Assembly: GCA_903789665.1 (NCBI GenBank)
Contig: CAIFEX010000007.1
Span: 1-64,000 of the forward strand
Direction: 5' to 3'
Source of the DNA: an uncultured Clostridium sp.
Lineage (GTDB): Bacteria > Bacillota > Clostridia > Clostridiales > Clostridiaceae
Length of the DNA: 64,000 nt
The first letter of the stretch is position 1, and the number at the start of each line of letters is the position of its first letter. The notes beneath the pieces are model-generated. The model was not told where the DNA came from and made no database searches. It saw nothing but the letters and a program-made list of their open reading frames with translations. Below, piece after piece: positions 9,659 to 17,054 of this stretch. Made by a program: the position numbers and the translations under genes.

Positions 9659-9761
9659 TTGCCCCATCTCCTTTTATAGTAAGATACTATAATCATATCA
9701 CAAAAATATGCAGTATTGCTAAATTTAGTGAATATGTCGGCGGTGATTTTGAAAATAATAA

Positions 9762-9806
9762 GGCTGGCAGAATTATGTTTTAACTGTAAAGCAATATCTG
9801 CCAGTA
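9762..9806 (-). terminator. Possible terminator downstream of bioB
   Basis: CTGGCAGA and TCTGCCAG form an 8-bp stem around a loop of about 25 bases just past the bioB stop. The T-tract on the minus strand is only moderate (CCTTATTATTTTC), so this is tentative. Confidence 0.35.
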
Positions 9807-9833
9807 CATTGGAGAATTAATGTGATCTATCTT

Positions 9834-10820
9834 TTAATATGTTAAATTCAAATCGTTGAGCATTTGAAAATCCTTATTTACTGCTTGCCCCTCTGTAGTT
9901 AGATAATCACCTATGAGCATGCCGTTTATACCGGCAATGAATCCCAGAGGCTGCAGGCTCTTTAGGTTTTTCTCCCTTCCTCCGGCAAATCTCAAATTCT
10001 TGTCAGGGAATATGAATCTCATTATTGCAAAAGTCTTTATTATCTCGATAGGGGCAAGAGGTTTTGCATTCTCGAGTCTTGTACCTTTAACTGGGTTCAG
10101 CACATTCAAAGGCACTGCGTCCACATCCAGTTCCTTTAGTAGGAATGCATGTTCTATACGCTGGTTCATGGTCTCCCCCATGCCCATGATCATGCCTGAA
10201 CATACTTCCATGCCGGCCTTTTTCGCATATCGTATTGTATCAATTCTTTCGTCATATCCGTGAGTTGAAACTATATTGGGATAAAAACTTCTTGCTGTTT
10301 CCAGGTTGTGGTTATAACGTTCAACACCTGCATCTGCCAGCTGTTGTGCCGCATCCATGGTGAGGGTTCCGAGACAGGCGCATAATTTCAAATTTGTATT
10401 TGCCTTCATTCTTCTAAAAGCATTCAATATTATTTTAAAATTTTTTTCATTTCCGGTATAACCTAAACCGCTTGTGCAGATATCACAGTGCTTTGCACCT
10501 GCTTTTTCACGTTTTATTGCTGTTTCCACTATTTTATCCTCGTCTATAAGTGGATAACATTTTACATTGGTGTGGTGGTGGGCGGATTGAGAACAAAATG
10601 CACAGTCTTCAGGGCAGCCGCCTGATTTTGCATTTATAACCGAGCACAGGTCCACCTTGCTTCCGTTGAACTTTTCCCTTATCTTGTTGGCAAAGCTGCA
10701 CAGCAGAAATACGTCACTTTCACTGCATTTCCCCAAATCTTCTGCTTCTTTTCTTGTTATGTTTCCCCCATTTAAAATCCTCTGTCCTATGTCCAATATT
10801 TTGTCCCATAATTCATCCAT
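9834..10820 (-). CDS. bioB: Biotin synthase
   Basis: BioB is a radical-SAM enzyme that inserts sulfur into dethiobiotin to give biotin. The SAM-cluster cysteines are C69, C73 and C76 (CPEDCAFC), and the following HHHTNVKCYPL and CDICTSGLGYTG stretches match the family. Length (328) is typical. The ATG is preceded by AAGGAG. The gene diverges from bioY-bioD-bioA and has its own promoter overlapped by a BirA-type operator, so it should be repressed when biotin is sufficient. Confidence 0.95.
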   Translation of the reverse strand: MDELWDKILDIGQRILNGGNITRKEAEDLGKCSESDVFLLCSFANKIREKFNGSKVDLCSVINAKSGGCPEDCAFCSQSAHHHTNVKCYPLIDEDKIVETAIKREKAGAKHCDICTSGLGYTGNEKNFKIILNAFRRMKANTNLKLCACLGTLTMDAAQQLADAGVERYNHNLETARSFYPNIVSTHGYDERIDTIRYAKKAGMEVCSGMIMGMGETMNQRIEHAFLLKELDVDAVPLNVLNPVKGTRLENAKPLAPIEIIKTFAIMRFIFPDKNLRFAGGREKNLKSLQPLGFIAGINGMLIGDYLTTEGQAVNKDFQMLNDLNLTY

Positions 10821-10844
10821 AAAAATATCTCCTTCTACAGTTTA

Positions 10845-10876
10845 TTGTAAACCCAATTTTATATAAAGGTTAACAA
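10845..10876 (-). promoter_or_regulatory. BirA operator upstream of bioB
   Basis: TTGTAAACC (10845-10853) and GGTTAACAA (10868-10876) are inverted half-sites separated by 14 bp, the layout of the Firmicute biotin-repressor site. It lies immediately downstream of the predicted bioB -10 box (10881-10886), where bound BirA would block transcription. Confidence 0.88.
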
Positions 10877-10880
10877 ATTA

Positions 10881-10909
10881 ATTATAACAATATACATGTG
10901 TAAATTCAA
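10881..10909 (-). promoter_or_regulatory. Predicted bioB promoter
   Basis: Read on the minus strand, TTGAAT (10909-10904) and TATAAT (10886-10881) are spaced by 17 bp. The start of transcription would fall in the BirA operator. Confidence 0.7.
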
Positions 10910-10922
10910 GATATTTTTTGTA

Positions 10923-10951
10923 TTGACAAATATGATTGATAATACTATTAT
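10923..10951 (+). promoter_or_regulatory. Predicted bioYDA promoter
   Basis: TTGACA (10923-10928) and TATTAT (10946-10951) have the ideal 17-bp spacing. The expected start point, about 10958, coincides with the first base of the BirA operator. Confidence 0.78.
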
Positions 10952-10957
10952 ACTAAA

Positions 10958-10989
10958 TTGTCAACCATATCTTGAAATATGGTTGACAA
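10958..10989 (+). promoter_or_regulatory. BirA operator upstream of bioY
   Basis: TTGTCAACC and GGTTGACAA are perfect inverted half-sites 14 bp apart; the palindrome extends to 13-bp perfect arms (10958-10970 and 10977-10989) around a 6-bp centre. It sits just downstream of the -10 box and 22 bp before the bioY start. Confidence 0.92.
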
Positions 10990-11011
10990 ATGAATAAAGG
11001 CAGGTGGTTCT

Positions 11012-11554
11012 ATGAAAACAAGGGACATGGTTTTGATATCAATATTTGCAGCACTTACTGCTATAGGTGCTTTTATAAGAATACCAATACCTTTTGTGCC
11101 TTTCACACTGCAGTGGCTGTTTTGTGCACTGAGTGGAATTGTTCTGGGTGCCAGGCTGGGGGCGCTTTCTCAAATACTGTATGTGAGTATGGGGCTTATA
11201 GGAATCCCTATTTTCACGGAAGGAGGGGGTCTATCTTACATATTTAAGCCTACATTTGGCTATCTTATAGGCTTCATAGTGGCTTCTTATGTAATCGGTA
11301 AATTATATTCCAAAATTCAAAAAAACAGTTTTGTAAAATCTCTTCTGTGTGTTTTAAGTGGTCTGTTCTTTGTTTATCTATTTGGCGTACTGCATCTGTA
11401 TTTGATTTACAATTTATATCTGGGGGACAGGAAAACCATGGGATGGGCTGTATTTTACGGCTTTATCATCTGTGTGGGAGGTGATTTGCTTATAAGTGTA
11501 TCCGTTGCATTTTTATCTTTGAAGCTGAAAGTTTTGAAGGCAGTTCGCAGTTGA
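11012..11554 (+). CDS. bioY: Biotin transporter BioY (ECF S component)
   Basis: A 180-residue membrane protein with six hydrophobic segments. The N-terminal LISIFAALTAIGAFIRIPIPFVPFTLQ and the SMGLIGIPIFTEGGG region are hallmarks of BioY, which binds biotin in the membrane and works with the shared ECF EcfA/EcfA'/EcfT module encoded elsewhere. The ATG follows GGCAGGTGG. It is the first gene of the BirA-controlled bioY-bioD-bioA operon. Confidence 0.92.
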   Translation: MKTRDMVLISIFAALTAIGAFIRIPIPFVPFTLQWLFCALSGIVLGARLGALSQILYVSMGLIGIPIFTEGGGLSYIFKPTFGYLIGFIVASYVIGKLYSKIQKNSFVKSLLCVLSGLFFVYLFGVLHLYLIYNLYLGDRKTMGWAVFYGFIICVGGDLLISVSVAFLSLKLKVLKAVRS

Positions 11555-11586
11555 ATATTGAGTTCGTAGAAAAGGAGGTTATTAAA

Positions 11587-12312
11587 ATGACAAAAGCTGT
11601 TTATGTAGTGGGGACTGATACGGAAATTGGAAAGACACTGGTTACGGGAGCACTGATCTACATTTTACGTAAAAATGGCTGCAGTGCGGTTTATTTTAAG
11701 GCCGCATTGAGTGGAGCTGAATCCATAGACGGGAAAGTTATTCCTGGAGATACGGATTTTGTCTCTTCAATTGCCGGTATTGAGGAAGAATACGAAGATC
11801 TGACGCCTTATATTTATAAAACGGCAGTTTCTCCCTATTTGGCTTCCCAAATTGAAAACAATCCAGTCGACATAGAGGTTGTTAGGGATAAATTCAGTAA
11901 TTTAAGTAAAAAGTATGATTATATAATTTGTGAAGGAAGCGGAGGCGTGACATGCCCAATTGCAGATGTAAATAATCGGGTATATACTTTGGACAACCTA
12001 ATAAGTGATATGGGCATGGATGTTATTTTAGTTGCCAGGGCAGGACTTGGAACTATAAATCACACTCTTTTAACCGTTGATTATCTTAGAAATAGAGATA
12101 TTTCCATAAGTGGGATTGTAGTTAACGGATATAGAGACAGCATGCTCTGTGACGACAATATAAAAATGATCAAAAAAATGACCGGTATCCCTGTACTTGG
12201 GGTTATGCCTTTTGTGGATAAAAAATCGGACAGTTTTATGGAAGATGTTAAGAAAGAATCTGAAAAGGTATTTGAACCAAAAAAAATAATAGAATGCATG
12301 AAGGAAATATAA
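11587..12312 (+). CDS. bioD: ATP-dependent dethiobiotin synthetase
   Basis: BioD closes the ureido ring of 7,8-diaminopelargonate with CO2 and ATP to give dethiobiotin. The P-loop GTDTEIGKT is at residues 9-17, and EGSGGVTCPI matches the substrate/Mg-binding loop EGAGG of the family. Length (241) is normal. ATG 11587 follows AAAGGAGG at the right distance; an upstream in-frame TTG at 11551 would overlap bioY and is not needed. Confidence 0.93.
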   Translation: MTKAVYVVGTDTEIGKTLVTGALIYILRKNGCSAVYFKAALSGAESIDGKVIPGDTDFVSSIAGIEEEYEDLTPYIYKTAVSPYLASQIENNPVDIEVVRDKFSNLSKKYDYIICEGSGGVTCPIADVNNRVYTLDNLISDMGMDVILVARAGLGTINHTLLTVDYLRNRDISISGIVVNGYRDSMLCDDNIKMIKKMTGIPVLGVMPFVDKKSDSFMEDVKKESEKVFEPKKIIECMKEI

Positions 12313-12334
12313 ATTTTATATGGTGGTGAATTAT

Positions 12335-13684
12335 ATGGACGAACTTGAGAAAAAAGATTTGAAGTACATATGGCATCCCTGTACTCAGATGAAGGATTGT
12401 GAAGAGCTGCCTCCAATCATAATAAAAAGAGGTAAGGGATGTTATTTATATGATATACACGGTAACTCCTATTTGGACTGTATAAGTTCTTGGTGGACAA
12501 ATATATTTGGACACAGCAACCCCAGGATCAACAGGGCCATTGAGAAACAGCTGGATCAGATTGAACATGTGATTTTTGCACATTTCTCAAATACGCCTGC
12601 TGTCAAATTGGCAGAAAAACTTGTTGAAATTACACCAGATGGATTGTCCAAAGTATTTTTTTCGGATAATGGATCTTCGGCAGTGGAAATAGCCTTGAAG
12701 ATGAGCTTTCAATATTACCAGCAAATCGGGAAAAACAAAAAGATCAGGTTTGCCGCGATAACCGGGGCTTATCATGGAGAGACAATAGGCGCCCTTTCCG
12801 TGGGGGATCTGGATTTGTACAGTAAAATATACAAGCCTCTTCTGATAGATACTATTAAAGTAAAGGGACCTGACTGTTATAGATGCGAATATGGAAAAGA
12901 CAGACATACCTGCGGTGCCCAGTGTTTTGAACATATGGAAAAATCACTTGAACGCCATCACGATGAACTCTGTGCCGTAATCATAGAGCCTATGGTACAG
13001 GGAGCTGCGGGAATGAGAATGTATTCTCCCGTCTACCTTAAGAAACTTAGAAAGGCCTGTGACTACTATGACATCATTTTGATTGCCGATGAGATAGCAG
13101 TTGGTTTTGGCAGGACGGGAAAGATGTTTGCATGCAACCATGCGGATATAAGCCCGGATATAATGTGTTTGTCAAAGGGTATCAGTGCGGGGTACATGCC
13201 CATGTCTGTGGCTGTGACTACAGATAAAATATATAATGCTTTTTATGACGACTATGTAAAATTGAAGACTTTCATACACAGCCATACCTATACGGGCAAT
13301 GCAATGGCCTGTGCTGCGGCCTGTGAAAGCCTCAATATATTCAAGAATGAAAATATAATTGAAAAAAATATTGAAAAATCCAGGATGATTGGAGAATTGA
13401 CGGTTAAAAAGGCCAGAGGAATGGATTTTGTAGGGGATGTCCGACAGCAGGGAATGATAACGGCTGTAGAGCTGGTTAAGGATAGAAAAACCAAGGAGTG
13501 TTTTGACTGGAAGGACAGGGTAGGCTATGGAATATATAAAATGGCCTTGAAAAAAGGGCTTCTGTTGAGACCGATAGGGGATATACTGTATTTTATGCCC
13601 CCTTATGTTATAAAAAAGGAGGATATAGAATTTATGGTGGATAAATGTTTTGAAAGTATATCAGAATATTTCGATTTAAATTAA
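12335..13684 (+). CDS. bioA: Adenosylmethionine-8-amino-7-oxononanoate aminotransferase
   Basis: PLP enzyme that converts 8-amino-7-oxononanoate (KAPA) to 7,8-diaminopelargonate using SAM as amino donor. The opening WHPCTQMKD and WWTNIFGHSNPRIN are BioA-specific, and the PLP lysine is about K281 in LSKGISAGYMP. Length (449) fits. ATG 12335 after GGTGGTGA is preferred over ATG 12320. It is the last gene of the bioYDA operon and is followed by a strong terminator. No KAPA synthase (bioF) is present in the window. Confidence 0.94.
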   Translation: MDELEKKDLKYIWHPCTQMKDCEELPPIIIKRGKGCYLYDIHGNSYLDCISSWWTNIFGHSNPRINRAIEKQLDQIEHVIFAHFSNTPAVKLAEKLVEITPDGLSKVFFSDNGSSAVEIALKMSFQYYQQIGKNKKIRFAAITGAYHGETIGALSVGDLDLYSKIYKPLLIDTIKVKGPDCYRCEYGKDRHTCGAQCFEHMEKSLERHHDELCAVIIEPMVQGAAGMRMYSPVYLKKLRKACDYYDIILIADEIAVGFGRTGKMFACNHADISPDIMCLSKGISAGYMPMSVAVTTDKIYNAFYDDYVKLKTFIHSHTYTGNAMACAAACESLNIFKNENIIEKNIEKSRMIGELTVKKARGMDFVGDVRQQGMITAVELVKDRKTKECFDWKDRVGYGIYKMALKKGLLLRPIGDILYFMPPYVIKKEDIEFMVDKCFESISEYFDLN

Positions 13685-13691
13685 TGAATTA

Positions 13692-13726
13692 TGCACTGAT
13701 TAGTCAGCTGAATCAGTGCATTTTTG
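13692..13726 (+). terminator. Rho-independent terminator of the bioYDA operon
   Basis: A perfect 10-bp stem (TGCACTGATT, 13692-13701, with AATCAGTGCA, 13711-13720) with a 9-base loop is followed by TTTTTG, just after the bioA stop. Confidence 0.9.
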
Positions 13727-13765
13727 CTAAATTTAATTTATAATAATAAAAAGAGGTGATGATTT

Positions 13766-14251
13766 TTGAAAATCAAAAAAATAATTATTCTGGCATTTTT
13801 TATAGCACTGAGTTTTATAGGTGCCAATATAAAGATTGCGGGAAGTATAGCTTTCGATTCCACGGCAGGATTTTTGGGAACATTGATTATGGGTCCTTTT
13901 TACGGGGCGGTAATAGGTGCATTTGGTCATCTGCTGTCGGCGGCCATCAGTGGGTTTCCACTCAGCTTGCCGGTACATATGATTATTATGGTGGATATGG
14001 CACTTACTATGTTTTTATTTGGAATTACATATAAATTTTTTATAAAGTCAAATAGATTGCTGGCAATAATTATATCTTCTGCAGCAGGTGTTTTGATAAA
14101 CGGACCTGTGTCGGTATTTATGCTAGTACCCATAATAGGTAAGGCTGTACTGGCCATGCTGCCGCTTCTGGTTCTGGCAGCTGCACTTAACATTCTGGTG
14201 GCATATCTGGTATATAAATTTTTACCGGGGAGTGTAAAACAATGGAAATAA
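13766..14251 (+). CDS. cblT: ECF transporter S component, probable alpha-ribazole transporter CblT
   Basis: A 161-residue hydrophobic protein with five or six membrane segments and the small-S-component character (FIALSFIGANIKIAGSIAFDSTAGFLG). It overlaps by 10 bp a gene for an AIR-synthase-like kinase. This pairing matches the CblT/CblS alpha-ribazole salvage system known from Geobacillus and Listeria, in which CblT imports alpha-ribazole and CblS phosphorylates it for the lower ligand of cobamides. The start is TTG 13766 after AGAGGTGATG. There is no cobalamin riboswitch upstream. The substrate is inferred from context and family resemblance. Confidence 0.68.
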   Translation: MKIKKIIILAFFIALSFIGANIKIAGSIAFDSTAGFLGTLIMGPFYGAVIGAFGHLLSAAISGFPLSLPVHMIIMVDMALTMFLFGITYKFFIKSNRLLAIIISSAAGVLINGPVSVFMLVPIIGKAVLAMLPLLVLAAALNILVAYLVYKFLPGSVKQWK

Positions 14252-14988
14252 AAAAAATAAGGGATTTGAGTTTGATAAGGCTGGATGAAACCAGGACTAT
14301 GGTAGTGGCCTGCGACAGCTGCGGGGGCGTTGGAAGTAAAAAGTGGGACGCTTATAAAGTACCTCCCGTTTATGTAGGGGGTTTCTCTGCACGGGTTGTT
14401 TTGCTGGAGTTGATCTGTGCAGGTGCAAAAGTAGTTGCACTTACAGATAATATCTGCAATGAAATGGATAATACCGGGAAAGAAATAATTGCGGGAATAA
14501 AAAAAGAGCTTAAAGCTGCGGGAATTGAAGATGTGATCCTTACGGGGAGCACAGAGGAAAATTTTGCAACTGTTTCTACAGCTGTTGGAATGACTGCTGT
14601 GGGTTTGGCGGATCAGAAAGATCTGAAGGTAAACAGTGTAAGGGGGGAAGCGGTTATAATAAGTGCAGGTGTGCCCAAAGTTGGAAAGGAGATAGATTTA
14701 GAAGGAGATAGTGAAATAATCGATTATAAAACATTATATGGACTGTTGAAGAATCCCTCCGTATATGAAATAGTTCCGGTAGGATCCAGGGGCATAGCCT
14801 ATGAAGCTGGACAACTTGCTTTGTACAACAATTTGAGATGCCATATAAATGATGATTGCGGTGTGGATGTCCAAAAGTCAGGCGGTCCGGAAACTTCGGT
14901 GATTGCAGCAGTAGACGGGAAAGCTGTAAGGGACATACTGCAAGATGTCCCGGAAACACATGTCATAGGATATCTGCGGTTTCTGTGA
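14242..14988 (+). CDS. cblS: AIR-synthase-related protein, probable alpha-ribazole kinase CblS
   Basis: A 248-residue cytoplasmic protein resembling the PurM/ThiL/HypE ATP-binding fold: LDETRTMVVACDSCGGVGSKK near residues 11-31 matches the Asp/Gly-rich nucleotide region, and GGFSARVVLLELICAGA parallels the helix after it. The overlap with the S-component gene indicates coupled translation. By analogy with characterised CblS, it would phosphorylate alpha-ribazole to alpha-ribazole phosphate for cobamide assembly. A thiamine-phosphate or other small-molecule kinase is the alternative. It is shorter than full-length PurM or HypE. Confidence 0.65.
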   Translation: MEIKKIRDLSLIRLDETRTMVVACDSCGGVGSKKWDAYKVPPVYVGGFSARVVLLELICAGAKVVALTDNICNEMDNTGKEIIAGIKKELKAAGIEDVILTGSTEENFATVSTAVGMTAVGLADQKDLKVNSVRGEAVIISAGVPKVGKEIDLEGDSEIIDYKTLYGLLKNPSVYEIVPVGSRGIAYEAGQLALYNNLRCHINDDCGVDVQKSGGPETSVIAAVDGKAVRDILQDVPETHVIGYLRFL

Positions 14989-14998
14989 ACATAATTTC

Positions 14999-16522
14999 TC
15001 ATGCAAGCGGAGCAAACATCCTGAGTACGGATTCCAGAACTTTTTTGAAGAAACATCTTTTCTCCCAGGTACTTTTTTCTATTTTCCTGCACTGTTTCAT
15101 GGTGTTTACAAAGTCGCTGTAAATGTCATTTATTATGGGAACGTCATACATGTATACGGCACATTCAAAATGCAGGTACAGACTCCTGTAGTCCATGTTT
15201 ATGGTTCCTACCACCGCACACTCGCCGTCGGAAACGAAAGTCTTGCCATGTATGAATCCAGGGGTGTATTCATATATTTTCACGCCTGAATCGAGAAGCT
15301 TGTCATAATGAGATCTTGTAAGGACCTGTATGGTCTTTTTATCGGGTATGGAAGGTGTTATTATTCTCACGTCCACTCCACGTTTTGCAGCCAGAGTCAG
15401 TGCAAGTATCATTTCATATCCTATTATCAAGTATGGGGTTGTGATGTAGACATAATTTTTGGCACTGTCTATAATGCTCAAATACACGTTTTGTGCCACA
15501 TCGTTGTTTTCCTCCGGGTTGCTGTTGTAAGGCAGTATGACACCTGTATATTCATTTAGCTTATTTTCAAACTTGTATTTTTCAAAATCCTCTCTTTTTT
15601 TTGTTATTGACTGCCACATTCTCAAAAACATGGATGTAAAGCTGTAAACGGCATCTCCCTTCAGACACACTCCCATGTCTTTCCAGTAGCCGTATTTGCT
15701 GTAGGAGTTTATATATTCGTCTCCTATATTCATTCCTCCAGTAAATGCGATTTTACCGTCAATTATCGCCATTTTTCTGTGATCCCTGTAGTTGAGCATG
15801 ACATTCAGTATTATTTTTATAGGGTTGAATATTTTGTATTTTATGTTGTTTTTCCTCAGGGATTTTTCAAAATCCCTTGGAAGGACAAACATTGATCCTA
15901 TGTAATCAACCAGGATTCTGACCTCTACCCCGTTTCGTGCCTTTTCTTTTAATATTTCAAATATATTGTCCCATACCTCTCCTCTGGAAATTATAAAATA
16001 CTCGAGAAATATGAATTTATCGGCTTTTTTCAATTCTTCCAGCAATTTTTTATACATACTTTCCCCCGATGGGAAATAGATTATTTTTGTATTGAAATAG
16101 GCCCCATAGCCACTTGTATTTTTAATCAACCTTGTTTGATTGTATCGAGTTTTATTTTTCTCCTTTAGAAGCGAGAGCATGGCTTGATCTTCTTTGGGAA
16201 ATATTTTTTCATCCAGTTCCATTTTGTTCATTTTGTTGAAATTGCGTTTGATTCCAATTCTGGATAGGATATAGATAATGACTCCCACTACCGGGATCAG
16301 GAGTATCAAAGTAATCCAGCATATTTTATAGGATGTATTTTTATCCTTATAGTTCAGGTGTATTACGGAAATAGCGCTGAGAATTTCAAAAAATATAAAA
16401 TAGTATATAAAAAATATGTTAAATATGTTGTATATGAGTACTATTGCTATAAATTGAAATACCAACCAGAATATAAAAACTATGAATTTTAAAATTGAAA
16501 CAAATATTTTTCTTTCTCCCAA
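14999..16522 (-). CDS. cls: Cardiolipin synthase (phospholipase D family)
   Basis: Condenses phosphatidylglycerol to cardiolipin at the membrane. Two N-terminal membrane helices (about 8-30 and 35-85) precede two phospholipase-D HKD motifs: HRKMAIIDGK with GGMNIGDEY, and HGKTFVSDG with GTINMDYRS. Length (507) is standard. The start is TTG 16522, preceded by AGGTG; I see no better ATG. The gene converges on cblS with a gap of only 10 bp. Confidence 0.93.
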   Translation of the reverse strand: MGERKIFVSILKFIVFIFWLVFQFIAIVLIYNIFNIFFIYYFIFFEILSAISVIHLNYKDKNTSYKICWITLILLIPVVGVIIYILSRIGIKRNFNKMNKMELDEKIFPKEDQAMLSLLKEKNKTRYNQTRLIKNTSGYGAYFNTKIIYFPSGESMYKKLLEELKKADKFIFLEYFIISRGEVWDNIFEILKEKARNGVEVRILVDYIGSMFVLPRDFEKSLRKNNIKYKIFNPIKIILNVMLNYRDHRKMAIIDGKIAFTGGMNIGDEYINSYSKYGYWKDMGVCLKGDAVYSFTSMFLRMWQSITKKREDFEKYKFENKLNEYTGVILPYNSNPEENNDVAQNVYLSIIDSAKNYVYITTPYLIIGYEMILALTLAAKRGVDVRIITPSIPDKKTIQVLTRSHYDKLLDSGVKIYEYTPGFIHGKTFVSDGECAVVGTINMDYRSLYLHFECAVYMYDVPIINDIYSDFVNTMKQCRKIEKSTWEKRCFFKKVLESVLRMFAPLA

Positions 16523-16561
16523 TTACAGCACCTACTTTTATATTATATTTGGCTTGTATGT

Positions 16562-16948
16562 CTATGATCTTCTCTTAAAAGTGGTTCCGCATTTTCTACA
16601 GGTTATAGTTATTTTTCCCTTATGCCGCGGGACCCTCATTTTTTGAGAACAATTTGGGCATCTGAATATTTTATAGTACCTGCTGTTGTCAAATAAGTTT
16701 TTGTGTGTTTTAACCCGCCTGACAAGAGGTGATATAAAATTTTCATAAGCCTGAAGTTCTTTGTACCTCCTGTACTTGTTTCTTGAAAGACACCTCCATG
16801 TAGAATATATTATGCAGACAAAGCCAAAAGTGGCACTGTACCTAAATAGGGAAAATATGAATCCAGCTATGTAAAGATGGGTTGAAAGTTTATCAATTCC
16901 ATAGCTGTCCCTGAAATAATAGAGAATTTTATTTAAATATTTATTCAA
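16562..16948 (-). CDS. Small membrane-associated protein with C-terminal zinc ribbon
   Basis: About 128 residues. The middle contains one or two hydrophobic segments (LYIAGFIFSLF, FGFVCIIYS), followed by a basic stretch and a zinc-ribbon-like end with CPNCSQKMRVPRHKG and CRKCGTTF (two CxxC pairs). Similar 'zinc ribbon, membrane anchored' proteins occur widely in clostridia without known function. TTG 16948 lies 8 bases after GGAG and is preferred to GTG 16957, which touches it. It lies just downstream of the divergent ABC exporter promoter region. Confidence 0.72.
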   Translation of the reverse strand: MNKYLNKILYYFRDSYGIDKLSTHLYIAGFIFSLFRYSATFGFVCIIYSTWRCLSRNKYRRYKELQAYENFISPLVRRVKTHKNLFDNSRYYKIFRCPNCSQKMRVPRHKGKITITCRKCGTTFKRRS

Positions 16949-17054
16949 ATATATCACTCCTGTAAATTAGGCTTTATATAGTTATTATACCAGTGTTATA
17001 TGATATAGTAATATTATAATAACATAATTTTGTGATTCATAGGGGTGTGTTTGC

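Noticed and set aside
13727-13765. Cobalamin riboswitch upstream of the cblT-like gene
   Set aside because: The gap after the bioA terminator is about 40 bp, too short for the aptamer, and has no matching motif.
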